A stretch of DNA of 13,579 nucleotides from CAZQCV01 sp964591665. GTDB taxonomy: Bacteria > Patescibacteriota > Minisyncoccia > Phycocordibacterales > UBA9973. The position numbers and the translations under genes were made by a program. The DNA is taken from the NCBI GenBank assembly GCA_964591665.1, contig CAZQCV010000020.1, positions 1-13,579 on the forward strand. Reading direction: 5' to 3'. Below, in pieces: positions 6,486 through 12,645 of this stretch (the stretch's first letter is position 1; every line of letters starts with the position of its first letter). Under the pieces are notes generated by a model. The model made no database searches and was not told where the DNA came from. It saw only the letters and a program-made list of their open reading frames with translations.

Positions 6486-7274
6486 ATGAAACAAAAATCA
6501 CTTAACGAACTATTTGATTTATCGGGAAAAGTAGCAATTATTACTGGAGGAGCTATGGGCATCGGAGAAGCAATAACCCTTCGTCTTCATGAAGCTGGTG
6601 CGTCTGTCGTTGTTGCAGATCTTGATGCTACAAAGGGTAATCGTCTCGTTGACCAACTCAACATGATTCGTCCCAAAAGCGCACTGTATTATCATACTGA
6701 CGTCTCACAGGAGGAGAATGTTTCTCGTCTCATACATGAGTCAGTTGTTGCATTTGAGCACATTGACATACTCATTAACAATGCGGGTATTTTTCCTCTG
6801 ATGCCGTTACATGAAATGACCAAAGAACAATTTGATTCGGTTGTTAATATAAATCTTGGTGGTGTTTTCTTGCTTACAAAGCATGTCTCGGAAAAAATGA
6901 TCAAGCAAAACATACACGGTTCTATTGTAAACATAACATCTGTTGATGCACTTCATCCTTCTATGGTTGGTCTCGCACACTATGATGCATCGAAGCATGC
7001 TGTTTGGGGATTTACAAAAAATGTTGCTCTTGAGTTGGCATCTCATGGCATACGCGTAAACGCCGTAGCTCCTGGTGGTGTTGTCACTCCTGGTGTGTTG
7101 CGTATGCAAAAATTACCTGAAGATTCTGTGATAGAAATACCATCAGATATTCCTGCCAAACGGTTAGGATACCCAGATGAAATTGCACGAGCGGTTTTGT
7201 TCCTCTCGTCTGAGATGTCTTCATATATGTATGGCTCTCAGATTATTGTTGACGGAGGAATGCTTATTTCTTAA
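6486..7274 (+). CDS. Short-chain dehydrogenase/reductase (classical SDR)
   Basis: This 262-residue cytosolic enzyme should oxidise or reduce an alcohol/carbonyl substrate with a nicotinamide cofactor. The Rossmann motif TGGAMGIG is at residues 20-27. An acidic residue at the end of strand 2 (Asp45 in VVVADLD) suggests NAD(H) over NADP(H). NNAG is at 98-101. The catalytic set is Asn123, Ser152, Tyr166 and Lys170 (YDASK). The substrate cannot be told. A DGG motif near the C-terminus (IIVDGGML) is typical of the family. It is the first gene of a probable three-gene operon: the next ATG is 13 bases after the stop, and the third gene overlaps the second. Confidence 0.92.
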   Translation: MKQKSLNELFDLSGKVAIITGGAMGIGEAITLRLHEAGASVVVADLDATKGNRLVDQLNMIRPKSALYYHTDVSQEENVSRLIHESVVAFEHIDILINNAGIFPLMPLHEMTKEQFDSVVNINLGGVFLLTKHVSEKMIKQNIHGSIVNITSVDALHPSMVGLAHYDASKHAVWGFTKNVALELASHGIRVNAVAPGGVVTPGVLRMQKLPEDSVIEIPSDIPAKRLGYPDEIARAVLFLSSEMSSYMYGSQIIVDGGMLIS

Positions 7275-7287
7275 TACGTATCATTAT

Positions 7288-7737
7288 ATGACTATAGCAA
7301 CTCTTGATCTACATATTTTACACTTGGTGCGACGTTGGAGCGAACCAATGGCTCGTTTTGGTTTGTTTATTTGTTTTGCTTGGTTTGGTATTTTAAAAGT
7401 TATTGGACTTTCTCCTGCGACAGGACTCGTTCACGCGCTCTTTGATCAAACGATTCCTTTTTTGAATTTTGATTATTTTTACATTGCCTTTGCTTTATTT
7501 GAGGTAGTGATAGGTGTACTTTTTCTCATAAAGGGTTGTGAAAGAGTCGTTTTTCCTTTGTTGTTGCTCCACATGTTTACAACATTTCTACCCTTAATCT
7601 TTGTCCCTGGCATCTCTTGGAGTGCACCATTTGTGCCAACACTTGAAGGTCAGTATATTATTAAAAATGTTGTCTTAATCGCTGCTGCTATGGGTATCGT
7701 TGCACACTTACACCCTTTGCAGCAAATAAAAAAATGA
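7288..7737 (+). CDS. YkgB/RclC-like (DUF417-type) small membrane protein
   Basis: The 149-residue protein has about four hydrophobic segments (roughly 22-40, 62-82, 87-106, 123-140). Features recalling the DUF417/YkgB family are an early Arg followed by a FAWFGILKVIGLSP segment (30-43) and a C-terminal GQYIIKNVVLIAA segment (121-133), where the family has a GxxLLKD-like motif. In E. coli YkgB is RclC, a member of the reactive-chlorine resistance operon. A relation to DoxX-type proteins is the alternative. The ATG at 7288 is preferred because longer in-frame starts would lie inside the SDR gene. Its TGA overlaps the msrB ATG by 4 bases (ATGA), implying translational coupling and a shared oxidative-damage role. 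Confidence 0.7.
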   Translation: MTIATLDLHILHLVRRWSEPMARFGLFICFAWFGILKVIGLSPATGLVHALFDQTIPFLNFDYFYIAFALFEVVIGVLFLIKGCERVVFPLLLLHMFTTFLPLIFVPGISWSAPFVPTLEGQYIIKNVVLIAAAMGIVAHLHPLQQIKK

Positions 7738-8129
7738 ACGAAGAAGAGATTGAAAAAAAATTAACCGATGAAGAATACCGAGTACTAAGGAAAGGTGGTA
7801 CGGAGGCTCCTTTTTCTGGGAAATACTATGCTGAAACTCGACAAGGAACATATACGTGTAAGGTTTGTTCTCACCCTCTCTTTTCATCTGATACAAAATT
7901 TCATTCAGACATACCTGGTCTTGCTGGGTGGCCAAGTTTTGATGATGCGTTGCCTGGTAGTATAGAATACAAAGATGACTATGAACTGGGGATACATCGA
8001 ACAGAAGTTGTCTGTGCAAAATGCAAATCACATCTAGGACATATTTTTGATGACAAAGAGGCGAAGACGGGGAAACACTATTGTATTAATTCTGTCTGTC
8101 TTGATTTAGAAACAAAACAAAACATGTAG
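7734..8129 (+). CDS. msrB: Peptide-methionine (R)-S-oxide reductase MsrB
   Basis: MsrB reduces the R-epimer of methionine sulfoxide in proteins, usually with thioredoxin as donor. The 131-residue protein is a single MsrB domain. The zinc cysteines are Cys42/Cys45 (CKVC) and Cys94/Cys97 (CAKC). GWPSF is at 65-69, His-Arg-Thr-Glu at 88-91, SHLGHIFDD at 99-107, and the catalytic Cys117 lies in HYCINS. The common resolving cysteine just before GWPSF is missing: this protein has a three-residue longer loop (SDIPGLAGWPSF). An extra Cys122 lies five residues after the catalytic one. The Arg usually two residues before the catalytic Cys is His115. There is no signal peptide, so it acts in the cytosol. 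Its start overlaps the preceding gene. Confidence 0.93.
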   Translation: MNEEEIEKKLTDEEYRVLRKGGTEAPFSGKYYAETRQGTYTCKVCSHPLFSSDTKFHSDIPGLAGWPSFDDALPGSIEYKDDYELGIHRTEVVCAKCKSHLGHIFDDKEAKTGKHYCINSVCLDLETKQNM

Positions 8130-8135
8130 TTTGTG

Positions 8136-8144
8136 TGCTATACT
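8136..8144 (+). promoter_or_regulatory. Predicted extended -10 promoter of the DedA gene
   Basis: TGC-TATACT at 8136-8144 lies between the msrB stop and the ATG at 8153, ending 8 bases before it. It predicts a leaderless transcript. No clear -35 is seen. Confidence 0.55.
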
Positions 8145-8152
8145 AACCGCGT

Positions 8153-8794
8153 ATGATCGCAGCACTTATCACTTGGTTACAATCTCTCATCGTCCCATTG
8201 GGTGGATGGGGGATTCTTGTTGGTTCTTTCTTAGAAGAAGTTGTCGCTCCAATACCATCTGCACTCATTCAAATAAGTGGTGGCTTCTTGCTTTTTGAAG
8301 GGAAAGCTATTACTATTCAAAATTTTGTTTCTTTTATACTCAATCTTTCTATTCCTGCTGCAGTCGGCGTTGCTCTCGGGTCTGTGCTTGTATATTATTT
8401 TGTATACACGCTCGGTGATTTATTTATAACAAAATATGGAAAATATTTTGGTATAACTATAACTGACTTAGAAAAATTTGATACAAAGTTAGAGAAAAAA
8501 CATCGAGACCTTTGGCTTGTTTTTGTTGGACGGATGATTCCCGGTATTCCTGGACCATTAGTTAGTGCTTTTGCAGGTATTTTTAAAATACCATTTCATC
8601 GGTATTTTCCCGTTTCCGTACTGGGAACTTTTATACGTGCGACATTTTATGGATTTATTGGATGGCAGATTGGTTCTGCATACCAAGAATACCAAGCATT
8701 GTTTGATGAATTAGAAAAATACATGCTCATCGTGGCTCTTGTCGCAGTTACTGTCTTTGTTGTTTATCGGGTATACAAAAAAAGAAAGAAGTAA
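8153..8794 (+). CDS. DedA-family (SNARE-associated/VTT domain) membrane protein
   Basis: This 213-residue inner-membrane protein belongs by motif to the DedA family, whose characterised members are lipid-carrier flippases or affect envelope homeostasis. Acidic residues Glu28-Glu29 in the first re-entrant region (FLEEVVAPIPS) and the FVGRMIPGIPGP...AG segment (124-142) are the family's hallmarks. Further hydrophobic segments lie near 58-88, 150-172 and 189-205, and the protein ends in a basic tail. The first conserved arginine (Arg127) is present, but the position six residues on, Arg in E. coli YqjA-type proteins, is Pro133 here. The gene has its own promoter. No terminator is visible before the LOG gene, 42 bases downstream. 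Confidence 0.88.
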   Translation: MIAALITWLQSLIVPLGGWGILVGSFLEEVVAPIPSALIQISGGFLLFEGKAITIQNFVSFILNLSIPAAVGVALGSVLVYYFVYTLGDLFITKYGKYFGITITDLEKFDTKLEKKHRDLWLVFVGRMIPGIPGPLVSAFAGIFKIPFHRYFPVSVLGTFIRATFYGFIGWQIGSAYQEYQALFDELEKYMLIVALVAVTVFVVYRVYKKRKK

Positions 8795-8800
8795 AGTTCT

Positions 8801-8828
8801 TTGCACATTTCATTTTCTCGCATATACT
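8801..8828 (+). promoter_or_regulatory. Predicted promoter of the LOG-family gene
   Basis: TTGCAC (8801-8806), a 16-base spacer and TATACT (8823-8828) form a promoter. The -10 ends 8 bases before the ATG at 8837, predicting a leaderless mRNA. Confidence 0.6.
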
Positions 8829-8836
8829 AGAGGTAT

Positions 8837-9535
8837 ATGACAAAACAAATTGTTGGTATTCCGACACATGAAATTAAAAAGATTTGTAAAGGATTGGCTC
8901 CTGCAGATTATGATGATCGATTTGCTTGTATCGCAGATACTGAACTAAGACAAAGTCTTGAATTTATTAAAAAATTTGAGAATATCGTAACCTTCCTCGG
9001 TTCTGCTCGAATCAAAGAAGGCACAAAGTATTATGAAGCAGCTCGCACGCTTGCAGCTCGGCTCGTAACTGAGCATGGTTTTGCTATTGCCTCAGGCGGT
9101 GGTCCTGGCATTATGGAAGCTGCAAACAGGGGAGCATACGAAGCGGGTGGCAAATCTCTTGGTATGACTATTGCGCTTGCCCATGAACAACATACAAACA
9201 AATACGTAACCGATGAGATGAATTTTCAGTATTTCTTTACCCGAAAGGTTGTTATGTCTTTCTCTGCTCGTGGATATGTATATTTTCCAGGTGGTTATGG
9301 GACCATGGACGAACTTTTTGAGTTTTTGACATTAATACAGACTAAAAAGATGCCAGCAACGCCCGTATTTTTATATGGAACAGATTTTTGGGCACCTATT
9401 AGTGCTTTTATACAGCAAACGCTTGAAGAGCAAGATCTTATTAGTGAATGGGATGACCATCTTTTCGTGATTACTGATGATCTCGATGAAATAATTCAAG
9501 GGATTGTTAGATTTAACGATGAAGAAAGTCTGTAA
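8837..9535 (+). CDS. LOG-family nucleotide 5'-monophosphate nucleosidase (TIGR00730-type)
   Basis: Proteins of this family cleave the N-glycosidic bond of (cytokinin) nucleoside 5'-monophosphates, releasing base and ribose 5-phosphate. Outside plants and plant-associated bacteria the natural substrate is mostly a purine or pyrimidine nucleotide. The 232-residue protein has both signatures: SGGGPGIMEAANRGA at 87-101 and PGGYGTMDE at 151-159, the latter holding the catalytic Glu159. Arg136-Lys137 before the second motif is also typical. An N-terminal helical extension of about 45 residues precedes the Rossmann-like fold. The start is set by the promoter. A small membrane peptide gene follows 11 bases after the stop. 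Confidence 0.92.
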   Translation: MTKQIVGIPTHEIKKICKGLAPADYDDRFACIADTELRQSLEFIKKFENIVTFLGSARIKEGTKYYEAARTLAARLVTEHGFAIASGGGPGIMEAANRGAYEAGGKSLGMTIALAHEQHTNKYVTDEMNFQYFFTRKVVMSFSARGYVYFPGGYGTMDELFEFLTLIQTKKMPATPVFLYGTDFWAPISAFIQQTLEEQDLISEWDDHLFVITDDLDEIIQGIVRFNDEESL

Positions 9536-9546
9536 CTGTTAATGAT

Positions 9547-9714
9547 ATGATGCTTACAGATATTGTGGCGACTCTTACAGACTCTGTTATTGCGTTGGGA
9601 TATGTACGTTTTGCGGTTATTTTAATAATTGGCGTACTTTTTTGGCGGAAACATTCTCTACTTGGCCTTATTTTTACACTCATGACTCTTGGGTATCTGT
9701 TACATCTCTTTTAA
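9547..9714 (+). CDS. Small two-helix membrane peptide, 55 residues
   Basis: The reading frame from ATG 9547 (or the next codon, also ATG) to TAA 9712-9714 gives a 55-residue peptide. It has two hydrophobic segments, about residues 19-33 and 38-55, joined by a short basic turn, WRKHS (33-37). The helical-hairpin pattern with positive charges in the loop is what a small inner-membrane protein would show. It starts 11 bases after the LOG gene and has no promoter of its own that I can see, so co-transcription is likely. I recognise no family. Chance is a real alternative for so short a frame. Confidence 0.5.
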   Translation: MMLTDIVATLTDSVIALGYVRFAVILIIGVLFWRKHSLLGLIFTLMTLGYLLHLF

Positions 9715-9853
9715 AATAATGATTTTGAGAATTATGTCAAAAAATAAAGCGTTGTAAAAACCGCTTACGCATAAAAAAGTGCAATATTTTTCTCTGTAAA
9801 ATTTTTTAAAAAATATTGTTCAAAAAAGTAATATTCCATTGCCTTTTTGAACA

Positions 9854-9920
9854 GCGATATTGACTACCAGTATCGCAATATATGTGGTAGTGAAAACGGT
9901 ACTTTTCCACTATCTTTTTT
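9854..9920 (+). promoter_or_regulatory. Attenuator-like set of competing hairpins ahead of nrdA
   Basis: Three mutually exclusive pairings are visible. GCGATA (9854-9859) pairs with TATCGC (9871-9876). ACTACCA (9863-9869) pairs with TGGTAGT (9885-9891). The latter arm also forms the left side of a terminator-like stem, 9886-9896 with 9903-9914 (11 bp with one G-U and one bulged C), followed by six Ts at 9915-9920. A transcript from the AT-rich region upstream could therefore terminate or read through. Alternatively it is simply the terminator of the LOG transcript. Confidence 0.45.
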
Positions 9921-9931
9921 GTGGGTATGTT

Positions 9932-9939
9932 TGTACAAT
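9932..9939 (+). promoter_or_regulatory. Candidate -10 promoter of nrdA
   Basis: TG-TACAAT at 9932-9939 is the best -10 between the terminator-like hairpin and nrdA. It predicts transcription from about 9946 and a leader of about 108 nt. No good -35 is seen. A TATATT at 9957-9962 is a weaker alternative. Confidence 0.35.
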
Positions 9940-9945
9940 GTAAGT

Positions 9946-10018
9946 AATTCTCTTTCTATATTTTTCGCAAAAGGCACTCTTCGTGGGGTGTCTTTTGTCG
10001 CCCAAGGAGGAGAGAATT
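9946..10018 (+). promoter_or_regulatory. Candidate cis-regulatory RNA in the nrdA leader
   Basis: AATTCTCT (9946-9953) is the exact complement of AGAGAATT (10011-10018), directly next to the Shine-Dalgarno AGGAGG (10005-10010). The closed domain contains a strong hairpin: AAAAGGCACTC (9969-9979) with GGGTGTCTTTT (9986-9996), 11 bp with two G-U pairs, extendable by C9968-G9997 and G9967-T9998. If the transcript starts near 9946, its 5' end would sequester the ribosome-binding region. This comes from base-pairing only; no known riboswitch class is recognised. Confidence 0.4.
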
Positions 10019-10085
10019 GATTATTAATAAAACTGTTTCTTCGTGGAAACAACATGTCTATGCCACTATCAATCACCAAACGTGA
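10005..10085 (+). CDS. Possible TTG-initiated leader peptide (uORF) overlapping the nrdA start
   Basis: AGGAGG (10005-10010) sits 6 bases before a TTG (10017-10019) that opens a 22-codon frame ending in TGA at 10083-10085, inside nrdA and in another frame. It is the only perfect Shine-Dalgarno seen in this window, yet it is 43 bases from the nrdA ATG. The predicted peptide shows no clustered amino acid that would point to classic attenuation. The coordinates include the Shine-Dalgarno. Confidence 0.25.
   Translation, partial: RRRELIINKTVSSWKQHVYATINHQT
10035..10050 (+). promoter_or_regulatory. Small hairpin just before the nrdA ATG
   Basis: GTTTC (10035-10039) pairs with GAAAC (10046-10050) around a TTCGTG loop, ending three bases before the start codon. 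The same loop with the same closing C-G pair caps the larger hairpin at 9969-9996. Confidence 0.4.
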
Positions 10086-12576
10086 CGGTATACGAGAACC
10101 GTTCAATGCTGATCGCATCAACCGCTCTATCGAGCGTGCTTGTTTCGGACTTACTGACCCAATCGGTAAAGTTACACAAATTGCAACTGAAACACAGCTT
10201 ACTCTGTACGATGGTATCACTACAGAAGAGATGGATCAGGCGACCATCAACGCTGCACTCCAGAATGCACAATATGATTTGGAATTTGATAAGATTGCGA
10301 CACGTCTCCTCCTAAAAACTATCTACAAAAAGGTTTTGGGTGATTATGATTCTCGAGATGAAATGCTTGAGCGCCATAAAACTCATTTTAAAGATTACAT
10401 TGCCTATGGTGTAAAAGAAGGACTTCTTGATCCACGACTTGAGGAACTTTTTGATTTGGATAAATTGTCTCAAGTTCTCGATATTAACCGTGATGAACTT
10501 TACAAGTACTCTGGTCTTTCAACTATGCAGAATCGATATCTTACGAAAGATACCGATCAGAATCCGCTCGAAACACCACAATATTTTTGGATGCGTGTTG
10601 CGATGGGTATGTCACTCCACGAGAAAGAACCAACTGTTTGGGCTGAAAAGTTTTATCATAAAATGTCTCGCCTCGAATATCTTTCTGCTGGTTCAACAAA
10701 CATTGGTGCAGGAACCACACGGCCATCGCTTTCAAACTGTTTCTTGATGCAGATCGAAGATGATATGGCACATATTGGTAAGACCGTTTCTGATGTCCTC
10801 ATGCTCTCAAAAGCGACTGGTGGTATTGGTCTTGCAGTTACTAAACTCCGCGCAAACGGATCAGTCCTAAAATCAAACAACACCGTTTCTTCTGGACCAA
10901 TTCCATTTATGCATATTATTGACTCATCTGTTCGCGCAGTGCAGCGTGGAGGAAAAAAGAAAGGTGCACTTTGTTTTTATATGGAAAACTGGCATCTTGA
11001 TTTTCAAGATTTCATCGATCTCAAACAAAACGCTGGGGATGACTATCGCCGTACCCGAACAGCAAATACTGCTGTATATATCTCAGATGAATTTATGAAT
11101 CGTGTGAAAAACGATGAACCATGGTATTTGTTTGACCCAAAAGAGGTAATTGATCTCGTCGAATTATATGGAGAAGCTTTTTCAAAACGATATAAAGAAT
11201 ATGTTGAAATGGCAGAAAAAGGTCAGCTTAAAATGTGGAAGAAACTTCCAGCTCGCCAACAATATAAAAATATTCTTGTCTCTCTAGAAACCACCTCGCA
11301 TCCGTGGTTGACGTGGAAGGATACTATTAATGTCCGCGCACTTAATAACAATACGGGAACTATTCACGCTTCTAACCTCTGTACGGAAGTAACGCTACCA
11401 CAAAATAAAGACAATATTGCTGTCTGTAACCTTATCTCGATCAACCTTGCAAAACATATCACTCCAGAGAAAACTATTGATTGGAAACTCCTAGAAGATT
11501 CAACACGTCTAGCAATTCGTCAGCTCGACAACCTAATCGATGTAAACCGTCTTCCTATTGCAGAGGCAATAAAAGCTGATAAGGAGAATCGTGCCGTAGG
11601 TCTTGGGCTTATGGGTCTTGCGGATACGTTCGAGCAACTTGGATTTTCATACGAAGACCATGAAGCACATGACCTAACTGATAAAGTCTTTGAGTTTATC
11701 AGTTACATGGCAATTGACGAAAGCGCTGACCTTGCAGCAGAACGTGGTGCATATCAAAATTTCCAAGGTTCAGGATGGTCACAAGGATTCGTGCCCATTG
11801 ATACACTTGAAAAGATGGGAGCTGAGCGAGGATTTCCTGTAACGACTGATACTTTTTCAGCAAAAAACGATCCTTCACTTGAGTGGGATACACTTCGTGC
11901 AAAGGTTAAAAAAGGTGTTAGAAATGCGACCGTTCTCGCTATCGCACCAAATGCAAACATTGGTCTTGTTGCAGGTACATCACCAGGGATTGACCCGCGT
12001 TTTGCGCAAATGTTTTCTAGAAATAAAATTTCTGGTAAGTATCTTGAAGTAAATCCAAACCTTGTACATGATTTACAAGGTCTAGGTCTTTGGGACTCTG
12101 TGTGTGAGGCAATCCTCGGTTCGCATGGTGACCTTGAAGAGCTAGATGCTATTCCAGACAAAATCAAGAAGATTTACAAGACTTCTTTTTCAACCAGCCC
12201 ATATGCATTTATTGAAGTTGCCGCACGTGCGCAAAAATGGGTAGACCAAGCAATATCTCGAAACATGTATCTCGAAACTCGTGATGTAGAGGAGATTATG
12301 AAGATTTATACTACTGCGTGGGAAAAAGGTCTCAAAACTACATACTATCTTCATATGAAACCGAAACATTCTGCAGAACAGTCAACGATCCGCGTGAATA
12401 AAGCAGAGGCAATGGGTAAACGTGGTTTTGCGGGACTCTTTGCTGCCGCACCAGCAGCAGTTGTTTCTGAAAATACAGAAGAAGTAGTAGCACCAAAGGT
12501 TGCAATGGATTCACCGATTGTGATTCATGGTCCAGAAGACCCTATGGATGCATTGCTCTGTGAAGGATGCCAATAA
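10054..12576 (+). CDS. nrdA: Ribonucleoside-diphosphate reductase class I, large (alpha) subunit
   Basis: NrdA reduces ribonucleoside diphosphates to deoxyribonucleotides using a thiyl radical generated through NrdB. The 840-residue protein has one N-terminal ATP-cone (about 5-95, beginning ITKRDGIREPFNADRI), which should carry dATP/ATP control of overall activity. All expected catalytic residues are present: the reducing pair Cys229 (SNCFL) and Cys458 (VCNLISINL), the active-site triad Asn441/Cys443/Glu445 (NLCTE), the radical-transfer tyrosines Tyr764-Tyr765, and the C-terminal swinging-arm pair Cys836/Cys839 (CEGC). An Ala/Val/Glu-rich flexible linker (about 793-825) precedes that arm. There is no intein or frameshift. 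ATG 10054 is used; the third codon is also ATG. nrdB follows after 69 bases. Confidence 0.97.
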   Translation: MSMPLSITKRDGIREPFNADRINRSIERACFGLTDPIGKVTQIATETQLTLYDGITTEEMDQATINAALQNAQYDLEFDKIATRLLLKTIYKKVLGDYDSRDEMLERHKTHFKDYIAYGVKEGLLDPRLEELFDLDKLSQVLDINRDELYKYSGLSTMQNRYLTKDTDQNPLETPQYFWMRVAMGMSLHEKEPTVWAEKFYHKMSRLEYLSAGSTNIGAGTTRPSLSNCFLMQIEDDMAHIGKTVSDVLMLSKATGGIGLAVTKLRANGSVLKSNNTVSSGPIPFMHIIDSSVRAVQRGGKKKGALCFYMENWHLDFQDFIDLKQNAGDDYRRTRTANTAVYISDEFMNRVKNDEPWYLFDPKEVIDLVELYGEAFSKRYKEYVEMAEKGQLKMWKKLPARQQYKNILVSLETTSHPWLTWKDTINVRALNNNTGTIHASNLCTEVTLPQNKDNIAVCNLISINLAKHITPEKTIDWKLLEDSTRLAIRQLDNLIDVNRLPIAEAIKADKENRAVGLGLMGLADTFEQLGFSYEDHEAHDLTDKVFEFISYMAIDESADLAAERGAYQNFQGSGWSQGFVPIDTLEKMGAERGFPVTTDTFSAKNDPSLEWDTLRAKVKKGVRNATVLAIAPNANIGLVAGTSPGIDPRFAQMFSRNKISGKYLEVNPNLVHDLQGLGLWDSVCEAILGSHGDLEELDAIPDKIKKIYKTSFSTSPYAFIEVAARAQKWVDQAISRNMYLETRDVEEIMKIYTTAWEKGLKTTYYLHMKPKHSAEQSTIRVNKAEAMGKRGFAGLFAAAPAAVVSENTEEVVAPKVAMDSPIVIHGPEDPMDALLCEGCQ

Positions 12577-12645
12577 AAAGATTAATGGTCGAGCATTAGT
12601 AATTTATTTTATGTAATTTTATTAATTTAATTTATTTAAACTATT
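12577..12645 (+). other. nrdA-nrdB spacer with a weak hairpin
   Basis: ATTAATG (12581-12587) pairs with CATTAGT (12594-12600), 7 bp with one G-U and a 6-base loop. There is no real T-run after it, so it is a poor terminator. The rest is almost only A and T, with neither a Shine-Dalgarno nor a TATACT-like -10 before the nrdB ATG, which suggests co-transcription. Confidence 0.5.

Larger units (their letters stand above)
9715..10053. other. Long non-coding interval upstream of nrdA
   Basis: No convincing gene lies in these 339 bases. The left part is very AT-rich and has two inverted repeats (9782-9791 with 9809-9818; 9818-9826 with 9844-9852). The middle holds an attenuator-like cluster (9854-9920). 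The right part holds a possible promoter, a strong hairpin and a Shine-Dalgarno, each listed separately. It is the largest intergenic region in the window, placed where RNR operons are usually controlled. Confidence 0.8.

Noticed and set aside
7177..7287. Longer start for the RclC-like protein
   Set aside because: It would overlap the end of the SDR gene by about 100 bases. Family resemblance begins after 7288, and the spacing from the SDR stop is natural for an operon.
9747..9766. Hairpin AAGCG/CGCTT with T-rich tail on the minus strand
   Set aside because: The stem is only 5 bp with a 10-base loop, and no minus-strand gene lies upstream of it.
9851..9888. Possible NrdR boxes (16-mers at 9851-9866 and 9873-9888)
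   Set aside because: The second matches the consensus ACACWATATATWGTGT at only about 11 of 16 positions, the first far fewer, and their 22-base offset is not the usual spacing of about 31-32.
9864..10220. Minus-strand open frame of 118 codons across the nrdA start
   Set aside because: It overlaps the ATP-cone coding region of nrdA, has no family-like features, and is explained as an antisense shadow.
10054..12576. Intein or intron in nrdA, common in RNR genes
   Set aside because: The frame is continuous at 840 residues, and all motifs are at family-normal distances.
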